In this document: positions 6,901 through 7,276 of the stretch, piece after piece | Position numbering within the stretch: position 1 is the stretch's first letter | Layout of the letters: each line of letters opens with the position of its first letter | Origin: Bacteroidales bacterium | GTDB lineage: Bacteria > Bacteroidota > Bacteroidia > Bacteroidales > Paludibacteraceae | Direction: 5' to 3' | Length of the DNA: 7,276 nucleotides | Assembly: GCA_900766775.1 (NCBI GenBank) | Contig: CAAFXN010000038.1 | Location: forward strand, 1 to 7,276 | Position numbers and translations under genes: made by a program | Notes under the pieces: generated by a model | Databases searched by the model: none | The model's input: only the letters and a program-made list of their open reading frames with translations | Told to the model about the DNA's origin: nothing

Positions 6901-7188
6901 CTCAGCGAGGCAGGAGTGCCGAATATCACGGTCTATCAGCCCGGCGAGGAAGGTCATCCCCAAGCGCTCGACCTGCTCCATAGCAAGACCATCGAGTTGG
7001 TGGTGAGTGTCCCCAAAGACATTGTCTCCGACCCCGCGCACGACGTTTGCTACCACGTCCGCCGCGGTGCTATCGACCTCAATGTCCCCTTGCTCACCAA
7101 TGCCCGACTGGCTGCCGCCTTCATCAACGCCTTCTGCACCATCGACATCGACCAACTCGAAATCAAGGCGTGGGACGAGTACAAATAA
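3976..7188 (+). CDS. carB: Carbamoyl phosphate synthetase large (synthetase) subunit, CAD-like type
   Basis: CarB makes carbamoyl phosphate from bicarbonate, CarA-supplied ammonia and two ATP, for pyrimidine and arginine synthesis. The 1070-aa length is full for the family. The first synthetase half has LGSGALKIGEAGEFDYSGSQ (7-26) and an ATP-grasp domain whose metal/ATP residues are Glu290, Asn292 and Arg294. A helical oligomerisation region spans about 400-550. The second half repeats the plan, with LGSGAYRIGSSVEFDW (561-576) and Glu837, Asn839 and Arg841. An MGS-like allosteric domain covers about 935-1070. Stretches such as SLKGWKEIEYEVVRD, NPNIATVQTS and FPAQTNYLYLTY match animal CAD strikingly, so this is the eukaryote-like branch found in Bacteroidota. 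In the allosteric domain, positions equivalent to E. coli Lys993, Asn1015 and Thr1017 read Gln988, Ser1011 and Pro1013. UMP/IMP control of the E. coli kind is therefore doubtful (inference from a hand alignment). No frameshift or missing domain is seen. Confidence 0.98.
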   Translation: MKKVLILGSGALKIGEAGEFDYSGSQALKALREEGIYTVLINPNIATVQTSEGVADKIYFLPVSPFFVTKVIEKERPDGILLSFGGQTALNCGVSLYQDGTLEKYGVQVLGTPVQAIIDTEDRELFVERLNEIEVKTIKSEACLTIEEARAAAQRLGYPVILRAAYALGGLGSGFCDNEEQLNKLAEKAFSFSSQVLVEKSLKGWKEIEYEVVRDRYDNCITVCNMENFDPLGIHTGESIVIAPSQTLTNSEYHKLRALSIKIIRHIGIVGECNVQYAFDPNSEDYRVIEVNARLSRSSALASKATGYPLAFVAAKLALGYGLFELKNSVTKTTSAFFEPALDYVVCKLPRWDLGKFRGVDRELGSSMKSVGEVMAIGRTFEDAIQKGLRMIGQGMHGFTENKALQVDDLDHALSAPTDKRIFFLSQALRCGYTIDRLHELTKIDRWFLEKLQHICQIDARLQALPSLEALDTDLLREAKVCGFSDFQIAKALRLGEQMDMDQAVLVARDYRKRKGVLPVVKQIDTLAGEFPAQTNYLYLTYSGVANDVEYLHDKRSVVVLGSGAYRIGSSVEFDWCGVQALKTIRENGYRSVMINYNPETVSTDYDMCDRLYFDELTFERVMDILELENPHGVIVSTGGQIPNNLALKLDAQHMPILGTTAQSIDNAEDRDKFSAMLDRIGVDQPEWSALTSMDDVNRFIEKVGFPVLVRPSYVLSGAAMNVCSNQNELERFLKLAATVSKKHPVVISKFMLNTKEVEMDAVAKDGEIIAYAISEHIEFAGVHSGDATIQFPAQKLYVETVRRIKKISGQIARELNISGPFNIQYLARDNEIKVIECNLRASRSFPFVSKVLKINFIDIATRIMLGLPVEKPNKSLFDFDYVGVKASQFSFNRLQKADPVIGVDMASTGEVGCLGEDAATALLTSMLSVGLRIPKKNVLISVGDAKQKVQMLDSVKQLVSKGFTIYATRGTSQFLSEAGVPNITVYQPGEEGHPQALDLLHSKTIELVVSVPKDIVSDPAHDVCYHVRRGAIDLNVPLLTNARLAAAFINAFCTIDIDQLEIKAWDEYK

Positions 7189-7199
7189 GTCGAGTGAAT

Positions 7200-7221
7200 C
7201 AGCAGACGAACAGCAGACGAT
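7200..7221. repeat. 11-bp direct duplication after carB
   Basis: CAGCAGACGAA (7200-7210) is followed at once by CAGCAGACGAT (7211-7221), 10/11 identical. It directly abuts the next 11-bp array in the same phase, although the unit sequence is different. Confidence 0.85.
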
Positions 7222-7276
7222 TACGTAGGATATACGTAAGATATACGTAGGATATACGTAGGATATACGTAGGATA
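7222..7276. repeat. 11-bp tandem array, five units, continuing past the window
   Basis: Five head-to-tail units of TACGTAGGATA fill this stretch. The second has one change (TACGTAAGATA) and the others are identical. Each unit contains the self-complementary hexamer TACGTA. The array reaches the last base of the window, so its true length is unknown. An 11-bp period is not a multiple of three, which argues against coding. No terminator is seen between carB and the array. Confidence 0.95.

Noticed and set aside
7222..7276. The 11-bp array as a CRISPR array.
   Set aside because: The units are contiguous and too short, with no spacers between them.

Overview
The window looks like chromosomal DNA from a member of the Bacteroidota, most likely a Bacteroidales-type gut, rumen or oral lineage. 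This rests on close resemblance of PurA, CarA and CarB to the forms I know from Bacteroides and relatives, and on the general lack of Shine-Dalgarno sequences in front of the housekeeping genes. It is not a formal classification. The housekeeping genes are GC-rich (about 60-65% in the lines I counted by hand).

Layout, all genes on the + strand: the 3' part of purB (1-954); a palindromic repeat in inverted orientation (953-986); a small AT-rich gene for a DUF559/Vsr-like endonuclease (991-1365, about 37% GC around it); purA (1390-2781), whose first 35 codons hold two tandem copies of the same repeat (1420-1455 and 1459-1494); a spacer with a hairpin and a 15-bp tandem duplication (2782-2870); carA (2871-3947); a spacer made of degenerate heptamers (3948-3975); carB (3976-7188); and a terminal spacer made almost wholly of 11-bp direct repeats, running off the window end.

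How the genes work together: PurA and PurB perform the two steps from IMP to AMP (PurB also acts earlier in IMP synthesis). CarA and CarB form glutamine-dependent carbamoyl phosphate synthetase, which feeds pyrimidine and arginine synthesis. The four genes could be one nucleotide-metabolism transcription unit; no convincing internal promoter or terminator was seen.

The unusual part is 953-1494. Near-identical repeats in opposite orientation bracket the nuclease gene. One edge overlaps the purB stop codon. The other edge is read in frame as the N-terminus of PurA and has replaced its usual Met-Lys start. Each repeat combines an 8-bp-stem hairpin with an overlapping G-quadruplex motif. I read this as a candidate small nuclease-linked palindromic element that inserted between two essential genes and now supplies the start codon of one of them. 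The remaining spacers are also built from short repeats of different period (15, 7 and 11 bp).
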